Of a stretch of 64,000 nucleotides of DNA, positions 25,260 through 34,153 are shown piece by piece. The stretch comes from Elioraea tepida (GTDB taxonomy: Bacteria > Pseudomonadota > Alphaproteobacteria > Acetobacterales > Acetobacteraceae): positions 2,743,001-2,807,000 of the forward strand of contig NZ_CP076448.1 of assembly GCF_019203965.1 (NCBI RefSeq), written 5' to 3'. Each line of letters begins with the position of its first letter. Positions within the stretch are counted from its first letter, which is position 1. The notes below the pieces were generated by a model. That model was not told where the DNA came from. It saw nothing but the letters and a program-made list of their open reading frames with translations, and did no database searches. A program made the translations under genes and the position numbers.

Positions 25260-27121
25260 GCTGCCTCGATCCCCCGTGCGCGCTCCCACCGCGCCCGCGC
25301 GAAGCCCGCGATCCCCTGCGGGAAGGCGAGCACGAGCAGCACGATTACGAGCCCGAGCGCGGCGCGCCAATAGGCCGTCGCCTGCAGGATGCCGACGAAC
25401 AGGCCGTGATAAGCGATCGCGCCGACGATCGGGCCCGTCACCGTCTGCACGCCGCCGAGCAGGACCATCAGAAGAGCGTCGACCGATTTCGGAATCGAGA
25501 TGTAGGTCGGGAACACGGAGCCCTTGGCGTAGGCATAGACACCGCCTGCGAGCCCGGCCGCCGCGGCGGCGATGGTGAAGGCGACGAGCCGCAGACGCGC
25601 GATGTGAAGCCCGATCGCCTCCGCGCGAAGCTCCGAGTCGCGCGCCGCCCGCAGCCCGTAGCCGAAGGGCGAGAAGATGAGCCGCCGCAACAGAAGTGTG
25701 CCGCCGATGCAGAGCGCGAGCGCGAGCCAGAGATAGGCCGCCTTGTCGGCTGCCCAAGGCGAGGGCCAGACGCCGAGTATGCCGTTGTCGCCCCCCGTGA
25801 ACTCGACCCACTGGAAGGTCGCCGCCCAGACGATCTGCGCGAAGGCGAGCGTCAGCATCGCGAGATAGACGCCCGATAGTCGAACCACGAACACGCCAAA
25901 CAGAAGGCCGAAGAGTCCGGCGAAGAGTGGGGCGAGCACGAGCCCGCCCTCCATCGGCATGGCGAGATAGCGCAAGCCGAGCGCGGCACCGTAGGCGCCG
26001 AGGCCGAAATAGGCCGCGTGCCCGAAGCTTACCACGCCGCCCGGCCCCATCATCAGATGCAGGCTCGCGGCGAAGAGAACGAACACCGCAAGCTCGACGA
26101 GCACGGTGAGCGCATAGGCGCCGGCCCAGAATGGCGCAGAGGCCGCGACGACAAGTGCGGCTAGGCCCGCCCAGCCAAGGAGATTTGGTGCGGGGCGGAG
26201 CACCGGCTCGACCATTCCGGCGGAGGGGCGGGCATGCGCCTGCGGCTTGCCGAGCAGACCGTAGGGGCGAACCATCAGCACCGCGGCCATGACGAGGAAG
26301 ACGAGCACGAGCGTGATCTTCGGCACCAGAACGATGCCGAAGGCCTGAACCTCGGCGATCAGCAGCGAGGCGAGGAAGGCGCCCGGCACGGAGCCCATGC
26401 CGCCGACCACGACCACGACGAAGGCCTCGGCGATGATCGAGAGGTCCATCTGCAGGTTGGCCGACTGCGAGGGCAGGATCAGGGCGCCGCCGAGGCCCGC
26501 GAGAGCGGAGCCGAGGAAGAACACGCCCGAGAACAGTTTGCGCTGGTCGACGCCGAGGGCGGCGACCATCTCCCGGTCCTGTGTGGCGGCGCGCACGAGC
26601 ACGCCGAACCGCGTGCGATGGAAGAGAAGCCACAGGAGGCCGAGCACGACCGGCCCGACGAAGACGAGCACGAGGTCATAGCGCGGGAAGCGCTCGCCGG
26701 CGATGTCGACGAAGGCGCGAAGCCAAGGCGGGCGCGGAAGCGGCAGGTCTTCCGGCCCCCAGAGACCGAGCGTCGCATCCTGGATCACCAGAACCACGCC
26801 GAAGGTGGCGAGAAGCTGGAACAGTTCCGGGGCGCGATAGATGCGCCGCAACAGCACGATCTCGATCAGAAGCCCGATCAACCCGACGGCGACGGCGGCC
26901 GCCAGCACGCCGAGCACGAACAGCCAGGGCTCGCGCCCGCCCCAGTCCCACAGCCCGCGCACGATCGTCCAGGCGAGATAGGCCCCGAGCATGTAGAAGC
27001 TGCCATGGGCGAAGTTCACGATGCGGGTAACACCGAAGATCACCGTGAGCCCGGACGCGATCAGGAACAGCGCCGAGGCGTTCGAGAGCCCGGTGAGCGA
27101 CTGGATCAGGATGAAATCCAA
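25256..27121 (-). CDS. Fused LivH-LivM permease of a branched-chain-type ABC transporter
   Basis: A 621-residue protein fusing both permeases. The LivH half (about 1-290) begins MDFILIQSLTGLSNASALFLIASGLTVIFGVTRIVNFAHGSFYMLGAYLAW. The LivM half (about 310-621) has GPGGVVSFGHAAYFGLGAYGAA and ELRAEAIGLHIARLRLVAFTIAAAAAG coupling-loop sequence. In most genomes these are separate genes, but fusions are known in Alphaproteobacteria. It would form the complete membrane channel with LivG and LivF. A strong hairpin lies just upstream, after the binding-protein gene. Confidence 0.9.
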   Translation of the reverse strand: MDFILIQSLTGLSNASALFLIASGLTVIFGVTRIVNFAHGSFYMLGAYLAWTIVRGLWDWGGREPWLFVLGVLAAAVAVGLIGLLIEIVLLRRIYRAPELFQLLATFGVVLVIQDATLGLWGPEDLPLPRPPWLRAFVDIAGERFPRYDLVLVFVGPVVLGLLWLLFHRTRFGVLVRAATQDREMVAALGVDQRKLFSGVFFLGSALAGLGGALILPSQSANLQMDLSIIAEAFVVVVVGGMGSVPGAFLASLLIAEVQAFGIVLVPKITLVLVFLVMAAVLMVRPYGLLGKPQAHARPSAGMVEPVLRPAPNLLGWAGLAALVVAASAPFWAGAYALTVLVELAVFVLFAASLHLMMGPGGVVSFGHAAYFGLGAYGAALGLRYLAMPMEGGLVLAPLFAGLFGLLFGVFVVRLSGVYLAMLTLAFAQIVWAATFQWVEFTGGDNGILGVWPSPWAADKAAYLWLALALCIGGTLLLRRLIFSPFGYGLRAARDSELRAEAIGLHIARLRLVAFTIAAAAAGLAGGVYAYAKGSVFPTYISIPKSVDALLMVLLGGVQTVTGPIVGAIAYHGLFVGILQATAYWRAALGLVIVLLVLAFPQGIAGFARARWERARGIEAA

Positions 27122-27143
27122 GCGTTCTCTCTCCGCAAGGAAA

Positions 27144-27172
27144 CGGCCCGCGCGGCGCCTCCGCGCGGGCCG
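27144..27172 (-). other. Perfect hairpin between the Liv binding protein and permease genes
   Basis: CGGCCCGCGCGG (27144-27155) and CCGCGCGGGCCG (27161-27172) form a perfect 12-pair stem with a five-base loop. It lies between the stop of the binding-protein gene and the permease start on the minus strand. It probably stabilises the upstream transcript or attenuates readthrough, giving more binding protein than permease, as suggested for the dctP hairpin. Confidence 0.65.
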
Positions 27173-27187
27173 CCCGGACGGTCCGGT

Positions 27188-28399
27188 TCAGGCCTGTTGT
27201 GGCCGCATCCGGCGCACCTCGTCGTCGGGGGGCAGATAGTCCTTCCCGTCGGCATAGCGCCAATCGACCATCGTGCCGCGATTGTTGCGCAAGCCCGTCT
27301 TGCCGACAAAGGCGCCGAGCGTCGACTGGTGGTCGAGCGCGCGAAACGTCACCCGCCCGAAGGGCGACTGGAAATTGAGGCCGCGCAGCGCCTCGACGAG
27401 GCGCTCGTTGTCGGTCGTGCCGGCCTTCTTCAGCGCCTCGGCGATCGCGGTGATCGTGTCGTAGCCGACCACGGTGCCGAGCCGCGGATAGTCGTTGAAG
27501 CGCGCGCGGTAGGCGTCGCGGAAGGCCACGTGCTCGGGGGTGTTGACCTGGTCCCAGGGGTAGCCGGTGACGATCCAGCCCTGCGGCGTCTCGTCCGCGA
27601 GCGGGTCGAGATACTCCGGCTCGCCGGTGAGCAGGCTGACGACAGCGCGACGCTCGAACAGTCCACGCGTGTTGCCCTGGCGGACGAAATTTGTCAGGTC
27701 CGGCCCGAAGGTGACGTTGAAGATCGCATCGGGGCGCGCCTGGGCGAGCGCCTGCACGGTCGCGCCCGCATCGATCCGCCCGAGCGCCGGCCACTGCTCG
27801 GCGACGAACTCGACATCAGGCCGCTTCGCTTGCAACAGCTGCTTGAACCACTTCACGGCCGACTGCCCGTATTCATAGTTGGGCGCGACCGTCACCCAGC
27901 GCTTCGCGGGGAGCTTCGCCGCCTCCTCCACCAGCATCGCCGCTTGCATGTAGGTCGAGGGACGGAGCCGGAAGGTGTAGCGGTTCCCCTTCTCCCACAC
28001 GAGCGCGTCGGTCAACGGTTCGGAAGCGACGAACAGGCGCTTGCGCTGCAGCGCGAAGTCGGCCACCGCCAAGCCGATATGGGAGAAGAACGTTCCGGCA
28101 AGCAGGTCGACGCGCTCGTTGTCGAGGAGTTCGCCGGCAAGCCGCACCGCGTCCTGCGGCCTGCCCGCATCGTCGCGCCAGATCACCTCGAGTGGGCGGC
28201 CGAGCACGCCGCCCGCGGCGTTGATCTGCTCAACGCGCAGCTGCCAGCCGTTCCGGTACGGAACGGTGAAGGCGGGAAGCGTGGTGTAGCTGTTGATCTC
28301 GCCGATCCTGATCGGCTGCGTGCCTTGCGCGCGCACGAGCGCTGGCGCGGCGAGCGCCGCGGCCGTCGTGGCGAGGACACCCCGTCGTGTGAGTTTCAT
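27188..28399 (-). CDS. Branched-chain-type ABC transporter substrate-binding protein
   Basis: 403 residues with a Tat-like signal peptide (LTRRGVLATTAAALAAPALVRAQG). The periplasmic-binding fold type I follows: IRIGEINSYTTLPAF, NAAGGVLGRPLEVIWRDDAG and VAPNYEYGQSAVKWF. It matches the Liv/UrtA-like family often used for aromatic acids as well as amino acids. The ATG at 28399 follows a GGAGG-type site (GAAGGAGGCTCGAG). It heads the permease operon and lies directly downstream of DUF1185, UPF0280 and 6-hydroxynicotinate reductase on the same strand. Confidence 0.9.
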   Translation of the reverse strand: MKLTRRGVLATTAAALAAPALVRAQGTQPIRIGEINSYTTLPAFTVPYRNGWQLRVEQINAAGGVLGRPLEVIWRDDAGRPQDAVRLAGELLDNERVDLLAGTFFSHIGLAVADFALQRKRLFVASEPLTDALVWEKGNRYTFRLRPSTYMQAAMLVEEAAKLPAKRWVTVAPNYEYGQSAVKWFKQLLQAKRPDVEFVAEQWPALGRIDAGATVQALAQARPDAIFNVTFGPDLTNFVRQGNTRGLFERRAVVSLLTGEPEYLDPLADETPQGWIVTGYPWDQVNTPEHVAFRDAYRARFNDYPRLGTVVGYDTITAIAEALKKAGTTDNERLVEALRGLNFQSPFGRVTFRALDHQSTLGAFVGKTGLRNNRGTMVDWRYADGKDYLPPDDEVRRMRPQQA

Positions 28400-28439
28400 C
28401 TCGAGCCTCCTTCTGTCTCTCCAGTCTCTGCGGGCCATT

Positions 28440-29027
28440 CTAGCGAAGCCCGTCCTTGCCCTCGATCTGGTCGACGGTGAGCCCGCCGATCCGCGGCAGC
28501 GGCCGCCCGCTGTCGGTCACGGCCACCGCGACGAGAATCTCGTCGCGCCGCGGCGCGTCCGCCACGCGCACCTCTATCGCATCGAAATGGCTGCGCACAT
28601 AGGCCGCGTCCTTGTGGCCGAGCGGAATGTCGATCGGCGTGCCCATGCCGCCGCGCTTCTTCGCGGACGGGATCAGCGCCGCCCCCTTGCCGAGCACCGC
28701 GCGCACCGGCGCGCCGAGCTTCGGGTGCAGGATCGCCGCCGCGTGCTCGAGCTCGCCGTCCTCGCCGACGATCGCTGCCTTGCCGTAGCTGTGCGCCGCC
28801 GGCCCCTCGATGCCGAGCGCGGCGACCGCGCGTTCGGCAAGCAGCCGCCCGAGCATCGCGCCGACCTCGACGAGCTCGCCGAGATCGGCGACGTAGCGGC
28901 CGGCGAAGGGGTTGCCGATCACGGCGATCGCCGCCGCCTTGCGCGTCGGCGGCTGGATGCGCTCCGAGGCCTCGCGATGAGTCTCCTCCACCGTCACCAC
29001 GAGCTTGCGTATCAGCGGATCTGCCAT
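28440..29027 (-). CDS. DUF1185 (AA_synth, amino acid synthesis family) protein
   Basis: A 195-residue protein recognisable as the DUF1185/PF06684 family: IRKLVVTVEETHREASERIQPPTRKAAAIAVIGNPFAGRYV at the N-terminus, then GIEGPAAHSYGKAAIVGEDGELEHAAAILHPKLGAPVRAVLG and KKRGGMGTPIDIPLGHKDA. The family name reflects an old suggestion and no reaction is firmly established to my knowledge. It lies between UPF0280 and the Liv transporter in what looks like the 6-hydroxynicotinate reductase operon. A role in processing a cyclic amide or formyl-glutarate intermediate is possible but unproven. Confidence 0.8.
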   Translation of the reverse strand: MADPLIRKLVVTVEETHREASERIQPPTRKAAAIAVIGNPFAGRYVADLGELVEVGAMLGRLLAERAVAALGIEGPAAHSYGKAAIVGEDGELEHAAAILHPKLGAPVRAVLGKGAALIPSAKKRGGMGTPIDIPLGHKDAAYVRSHFDAIEVRVADAPRRDEILVAVAVTDSGRPLPRIGGLTVDQIEGKDGLR

Positions 29028-29040
29028 GGCTCCGGGTCCT

Positions 29041-29901
29041 TCAGGCGGCGAGGGCGAGCGCCGGCGCGCCGACGATGGCGCGCCGCCCCGCGAGATGAAT
29101 GATGGCGGCGCAAATCAGCCCGCGGGCGCGACACGCCTCGGCGAAGGCTGCGCCGGCCGCGATCGCGCGCTCAATCTCTGCGGGCGCGAGCAGGTCGACA
29201 TCCCAGGTGATGAGCCGTTCGCCGAGATCGCTGTCGGGGTCGAGCTCGCGTGCGGGGCGGCGCACGACGGCCGGATGGCCCGGCAGGTCAACCGCGTTCG
29301 CGATCATCGTCGCGGCCACGTCGGCGGCGGCGGCGTCGCGCGCGAGCACCGTGACCGAATCGGCGATTCCGAAGGAGAAGGATCGCCCGCCCCTGCCGCG
29401 GCAGCGCCAGCCGCTGGTGGCGATGCCGCCCACACCATCCGCGGCATGAATGCGTGCGATCGCATCGAGACCGGGCGAGGCGAGATCGGCGACGATGCCG
29501 CAGCGGAACGACTGTCCGGGGGCGAGGTGGAGCGCGATGTCGCCGCCGTCGTTGACGAACGCCCGCTCAAGGCGCCGCCCCTCGAGCAGAGCGGCGAGGA
29601 GGTGATCCGCCACCGCGCCGGCGACGGCGGCCATCGGCGTGATGAACCGGCCCGCGAAGGGCAGGCAGGCCGCGTGCATCCGCCGCGCCACCGGCCCCTG
29701 TGGAGGAGGCGCCGGCAGGGGCGTGCGCAACAGCGGCAGCTCCGCGCAGAGGCGCGGCAGAACGTCTTCGAAGGCCCGCGCCGCCTGCGCATAGGCCGCC
29801 CTCACCTCCGCCTCCTCGCCCCAGGCCTTGACGATCACGTCGATCGGCCCGTGATGGAGGTGGAGCCGCCCGCCGGGCAGGACTGCGGCGATCGCGCTCA
29901 T
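29041..29901 (-). CDS. UPF0280 family protein (ApbE-like superfamily)
   Basis: 286 residues from the ATG at 29901, overlapping the 6-hydroxynicotinate reductase stop (ATGA). It contains GRFITPMAAVAGAVADHLLAALLEG, FVNDGGDIALHLAPG, GGIATSGWRCRGRGGRSFSFGIADSVTVLA and ANAVDLPGH, which match the UPF0280 family, distantly related to the ApbE flavin transferase (compare VNDGGDI and GIATSG). ApbE attaches FMN to proteins, but no activity is established for UPF0280. Tight coupling to the reductase suggests maturation of, or a catalytic step next to, that enzyme. Confidence 0.8.
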   Translation of the reverse strand: MSAIAAVLPGGRLHLHHGPIDVIVKAWGEEAEVRAAYAQAARAFEDVLPRLCAELPLLRTPLPAPPPQGPVARRMHAACLPFAGRFITPMAAVAGAVADHLLAALLEGRRLERAFVNDGGDIALHLAPGQSFRCGIVADLASPGLDAIARIHAADGVGGIATSGWRCRGRGGRSFSFGIADSVTVLARDAAAADVAATMIANAVDLPGHPAVVRRPARELDPDSDLGERLITWDVDLLAPAEIERAIAAGAAFAEACRARGLICAAIIHLAGRRAIVGAPALALAA

Positions 29902-31400
29902 GCCGCCGGCCTCTCGAGCGGCCAGGGGTTGGCGTCGTTCCAGGCCCGTGCCGTCACGCGCGGCTCGTCCTTCAGCGAGGCGAGGGGGCGGACGCGATCG
30001 AGGTGCCCGCCCATCGCGGCATAGTCGGCAAGCGGCAGGGTGAACTCGATGGGGGCGACGAGAGCAGGGGTGGGCACGTGCCCGAACGAGCCGTCGGGCA
30101 TCGCCAGCACGTCGACCATGTAGGTGATTCCGCCGCCCGGCCAGAGATAGACGGGCGCGCCGCCGGAGGTGACGCGCGTCAGCGCCGCGCGCACCGACCG
30201 GGTGAGGCGCACCGGGTTCTCGGTCACGCCCGCGCGGAGCGACCCGCCCGCCCCGGCCATGAACAGAACGGAGGTCAGCGCGGGCTCGCAATTCTCGCCG
30301 ATCCGCTCGACCACGGCCGCAATGGCCGGGGGCATCGGCGCGGGCACCGGCTGCAACGACTCGTCCAACACATACCACGCCGCGTGCTCGCCGGTGGTGC
30401 TGACCATCAGCAGGCGAAGCCCGGGCCAGGCGAGCTTCGGGTCGATCCGCTCGATGATCGAAAGCGGGTCGGTGATGTCGGTTCCGCCCCAGCCGGTGCC
30501 GGGATTGGCCACCTGGAAGTAGCGGCCCGGCGTGGAGCGGCGTCCGCGCACGCGTATGCCTGAGGGACGCATGTCGAGGAAACGGCCTGCCTGGTGCTCC
30601 GTGAGAACGCCGGTGATGTGGTCATCGACCACGATCACCTCGTCGGCATGGCCGAGCCACTGGCGGGCGAAGATGCCGATCGTCGCGCTGCCGCAGCCGA
30701 CGCGCATGCGCTCCTCACGCGTGCCGTTGATGATCGGCGCCTGACCGGCCTGGATCGTCAGCGTCGCGCCGCCGTCGATCGTCATCTCCACCGCGCCCTT
30801 GTTGGCGAGGGTCAGCAGCGTCTCGCAGGTGACAACCCCTTCCTTCTTGCCGCCGCCCGTGAGATGCCGCACGCCGCCGAGCGAGAGCATCTGCGAGCCG
30901 TATTCCGCCGTGGTGACATGCCCGACCTGCTCGCCGCGGACGCGCACAGGCGCGCATTCGGGGCCGATGAAGCGGTCGGTGTCGATCTTCACCTTCAGAC
31001 CGCAGTAGCTGAAGATGCCCTCGGTCACCACCGTCACCATTTCGACGCCGTCGATCTCGGAGGAGACGATGAACGGGGCGGGCTTGTAGTCCGGGTAGGT
31101 CGTGCCGGCACCGATGCCGGTGACGAAGGCGGTGGCGCCCGAAAGCGCCGAGCCGTCCCACTCTGCACCGAGGAAGGGGATCACGCCGTCGCGGCCTGCG
31201 CGCGCCGCGATCACCAGCGGATCGAGCCGCACCAGCTTGCCCGACTCGTTCGCGTAACGGTCGCAGGCGCCTGTTTTCCCCGGGCGGATCCGGCAGAGCA
31301 CGGGGCAGGCATCGCAGGTGACAATGCCGGCCTCGCGGTCCTTCGCGTGCGCGAGTGCCTCCGCCTCCGGCGCGTCGGTCGATTGCCTTGTTTCGGTCAT
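29898..31400 (-). CDS. hnr: 6-hydroxynicotinate reductase
   Basis: A 500-residue protein that I recognise as the 6-hydroxynicotinate reductase family. The N-terminus carries four cysteines (Cys29, Cys32, Cys36, Cys46 in CDACPVLCRIRPGKTGAC), a plausible iron-sulfur cluster site. Conserved blocks follow: GIGAGTTYPDYKPAPFIV, ITTEGIFSYCG-like VVTEGIFSYCGLKVKIDTD, GSATIGIFARQW and YLWPGGGITYMVD. In the fermentative nicotinate pathway this enzyme uses reduced ferredoxin to convert 6-hydroxynicotinate to 1,4,5,6-tetrahydro-6-oxonicotinate, the enamidase substrate. The ATG overlaps the stop of the upstream molybdenum hydroxylase by four bases, and the stop overlaps UPF0280. Confidence 0.85.
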   Translation of the reverse strand: MTETRQSTDAPEAEALAHAKDREAGIVTCDACPVLCRIRPGKTGACDRYANESGKLVRLDPLVIAARAGRDGVIPFLGAEWDGSALSGATAFVTGIGAGTTYPDYKPAPFIVSSEIDGVEMVTVVTEGIFSYCGLKVKIDTDRFIGPECAPVRVRGEQVGHVTTAEYGSQMLSLGGVRHLTGGGKKEGVVTCETLLTLANKGAVEMTIDGGATLTIQAGQAPIINGTREERMRVGCGSATIGIFARQWLGHADEVIVVDDHITGVLTEHQAGRFLDMRPSGIRVRGRRSTPGRYFQVANPGTGWGGTDITDPLSIIERIDPKLAWPGLRLLMVSTTGEHAAWYVLDESLQPVPAPMPPAIAAVVERIGENCEPALTSVLFMAGAGGSLRAGVTENPVRLTRSVRAALTRVTSGGAPVYLWPGGGITYMVDVLAMPDGSFGHVPTPALVAPIEFTLPLADYAAMGGHLDRVRPLASLKDEPRVTARAWNDANPWPLERPAA

Positions 31401-34153
31401 CGCGCGGCTCCGGCCGCGAGCAGGGCGGCGCGCACCCGGTCGGGCGTGGCGGGAACCCGCGTCAGGCGAACCCCCGTGGCGTGATAGATCGCGCCGAGGA
31501 TCGCCGGCGCGGTGGCGATCAGTGCCGGTTCGCCGATGCCCTTCGCGCCGAAGGGGCCGAGCGGGTCCGGCTCCTCGATCAGCGTGATCTCGATGGGGGG
31601 AACGTCCCCGAACGTCGGGATCAGGTAGTCGTGCAGGTTCTCGTTCCGGCCGGGGAAGAACTCCTCCATCAGGGCAAGGCCGATCCCTTGGGCGATGCCG
31701 CCATGGATCTGCCCCTCCACCTGGGTGGGGTTCACCGCGCGGCCAACATCGTGCGCGGCGAGGATCCGCAGCGGCCGCACCGTTCCGAGCTCCGTGTCCA
31801 CTTCGACCATCGCCACCTGGGCCGCAAAGGCATAGGCCGCGTACGGGATGCCGCGGCCGTCGGCATCGAGCGCCGTGGTGGGCGGGTCGAACCGGCCCTC
31901 ACCGACCAGAACGTCGCCGCGCTCATCCGCCGGAAGGCGGGCGAGATCGAGCGCGACCGAACGGTCGCCGTCCTCGACCACGAGGCCGCCGGGAACGGGA
32001 ACGAGACGGGCCTCCGGCCCGGCATTGGCGAGCGCGAGCAGCTTACGGCGCAGATTCTCCGCGGCCGCCTTCGCCGCGTTGCCGGACACGAAGGTCTGCC
32101 GGCTAGCCGAGGTCTTGCCCGCATCGCGCGTGAGGTCCGTGTCCGCTCCGGTGATGCTGATCGCAGAGACCGGAACGCCGAGCGCGTCGGCCGCGATCTG
32201 CGCCATGATCGCGCGCGAGCCCTGGCCGATATCCATCGCCCCGGAATAGAGGGTGAACCTGCCGTCGCGCCCGACCCCGAGCGTCATCTCGGAGGGGTTC
32301 GACATCGAGGTGTTGCCGATCCCGTACCACATGCAGGCGACGCCGACGCCGTGGCGGAGGGGGCCGGAGCTGCCGCGGTTGAACGCCTCCGCCTCGGCGC
32401 GAAGCGCGCGCCAGCGCGGGGCGAGAGCCTCGAGGCAGGCGACGAGTCCCACGGCGCGGGGAAGAACCTGGCCGGTCGGCGTCACGTCGCCCGGGCGGAG
32501 CGCGTTGCGCAGCCGGAACTCGAGCGGATCGAGGCCGCACCGTTCCGCCAGCATGTCCATCAGCGCCTCGTGCGCGATCGCTGCCTGCGGCACGCCGAAA
32601 CCGCGGAATGCCCCTGCCGTGGTGTCGGTGGTGTGGATCGCGGCCGAGGTGTTGAGAACGTTCGGCACGGCGTAGGGGCCGGTCGCGTGCACCGGGACGC
32701 GATTGGCCACCGTGGGGCCCCAGCTCGCATAGGCGCCCGTGTTAAAGTCGCCGTGGAAGCGGAAGGCGACGAGCTTGCCCTCGCGGTCGCACGCGGCTTC
32801 GGCGCGGATCCGGGCGGGGTGGCGCTTGGTCGTCGAGGCCATGCTCTCAGGCCGCGTATAGACGCAGCGGACGGGCTGGCCGGTCAGCCACGCGGCGACC
32901 GCGACCAGCGGCTGGAGCGAGAGGTCGAGCTTGCCGCCGAAGCCCCCGCCCGTTGCGGTCGGGATCACCCGCACCTGTTCCGGCCGGAGGCCGAGGATCA
33001 GAGCGATCTCGTCGCGGTCCATGTACGGCGTCTGGGTGCAGGCGACGATCTCGATTCGATCACCCACCCGGCGGGCGTAGCCGGCTTCGGGCTCGATATA
33101 GGCATGCTCGACGAAGCCGGTCTCGATGGTGACGGCGGCGTGGTGCGACGCTGCAGCGAGCGCCGCCGACGCATCGCCCGCCTTGACGCGCCCGCGGCAG
33201 AGCACGTTGCCCGGAGCGTGCGGGTGGAGATCAGGCGCAGTGCCCGCGAGAGCATCGAAGAAGCTTACCGGCGGCAGCACCTCCCAGGCGATTGGCAGGT
33301 CCTCGTCGCGGATCGCGGCGACCGTCTCGGCATCGCCGACGAGGGCCGCGACCGCCTCGCCGCGCATCCGCACATAGCCCGGGGCGAGCACGGGCTGGTC
33401 CTTGCCGGTCGGGTAGATACCGAACAGGTTCTGGCCCGGCACATCGGCCGCCGTGAGCACGCGGACCAAGCCGGGGAAGCGCGCGAACAGGGGCGAGAGG
33501 TCGCCGATCGTGAAGCGCGCGTGCGGGTGCGGGCTGCGCACCGCGCGCAGGGTGAGGAACGCACCGTCGGGCACCTCATCGGCACCGAAACGGTGCGTGC
33601 CCGTGACGATCGCCTCGGCATCGGGGTGGCGCAGCCGCGCACCCACTGCCTGCCCGGGGCCGGGCGAGGGGACGAAGCCGGGCGAGTCGCGGCCGACGCT
33701 GAGCACCGCCTCGACGATCTTGCGATAGCCCGTGCAGCGGCAGAGCACGCCGCCGAGCGAGTCGAGCACCTGCTGCTCGTCAGGCTGCGGCGTGCGCGCG
33801 AGAAGGTCGGCCGCCGCCATCAGCATGCCCGGCGTGCAGATGCCGCACTGCGCCGCTCCGTGCCGCGCGAAGACCTCTTGCAAGGCCGACAGGCGACCCT
33901 CCGACGCGAGCCCCTCGACGGTGGTCACATGCCGACCTGCGACCTGCCCCGCGGGAACGAGACAGGCGCAGACCTGCCGGCCGTCGAGCAGCACGGTGCA
34001 GGCGCCGCAGTCGCCCGCATTGCAGCCGATCTTGGTCCCCCGCAGCCCGAGCGTGTCGCGCAACAGGTCGGACAGCCGCGTGGCGGGCGGGACGTGCACC
34101 TCGATCTGTGCGCCGTTCAGCGTGAAGACGATCCGTTCCGCGAGCGATCTCAT
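31397..34153 (-). CDS. Molybdenum hydroxylase with fused 2Fe-2S and molybdopterin domains (nicotinate dehydrogenase candidate)
   Basis: A 918-residue fusion. Residues 1-155 form a xanthine-dehydrogenase small subunit: plant-type 2Fe-2S cysteines 44, 49, 52 and 64, then the second cluster with 103, 106, 138 and 140 (CGIC and CRC). From about 170 comes the aldehyde-oxidase/xanthine-dehydrogenase Mo domain with ATGGGFGGK, AFRGFGVPQ and the catalytic-Glu motif GAKGIGEPA near the C-terminus. Such enzymes hydroxylate N-heterocycles with water as oxygen source. Next to 6-hydroxynicotinate reductase, nicotinate to 6-hydroxynicotinate is the obvious reaction. The FAD subunit is encoded by the upstream, overlapping gene. 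Confidence 0.88.
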   Translation of the reverse strand: MRSLAERIVFTLNGAQIEVHVPPATRLSDLLRDTLGLRGTKIGCNAGDCGACTVLLDGRQVCACLVPAGQVAGRHVTTVEGLASEGRLSALQEVFARHGAAQCGICTPGMLMAAADLLARTPQPDEQQVLDSLGGVLCRCTGYRKIVEAVLSVGRDSPGFVPSPGPGQAVGARLRHPDAEAIVTGTHRFGADEVPDGAFLTLRAVRSPHPHARFTIGDLSPLFARFPGLVRVLTAADVPGQNLFGIYPTGKDQPVLAPGYVRMRGEAVAALVGDAETVAAIRDEDLPIAWEVLPPVSFFDALAGTAPDLHPHAPGNVLCRGRVKAGDASAALAAASHHAAVTIETGFVEHAYIEPEAGYARRVGDRIEIVACTQTPYMDRDEIALILGLRPEQVRVIPTATGGGFGGKLDLSLQPLVAVAAWLTGQPVRCVYTRPESMASTTKRHPARIRAEAACDREGKLVAFRFHGDFNTGAYASWGPTVANRVPVHATGPYAVPNVLNTSAAIHTTDTTAGAFRGFGVPQAAIAHEALMDMLAERCGLDPLEFRLRNALRPGDVTPTGQVLPRAVGLVACLEALAPRWRALRAEAEAFNRGSSGPLRHGVGVACMWYGIGNTSMSNPSEMTLGVGRDGRFTLYSGAMDIGQGSRAIMAQIAADALGVPVSAISITGADTDLTRDAGKTSASRQTFVSGNAAKAAAENLRRKLLALANAGPEARLVPVPGGLVVEDGDRSVALDLARLPADERGDVLVGEGRFDPPTTALDADGRGIPYAAYAFAAQVAMVEVDTELGTVRPLRILAAHDVGRAVNPTQVEGQIHGGIAQGIGLALMEEFFPGRNENLHDYLIPTFGDVPPIEITLIEEPDPLGPFGAKGIGEPALIATAPAILGAIYHATGVRLTRVPATPDRVRAALLAAGAAR

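Noticed and set aside
26234-28480. A 748-codon plus-strand frame across the Liv permease and binding protein genes
   Set aside because: It is antisense to two well-defined transporter genes and has shadow-frame composition.
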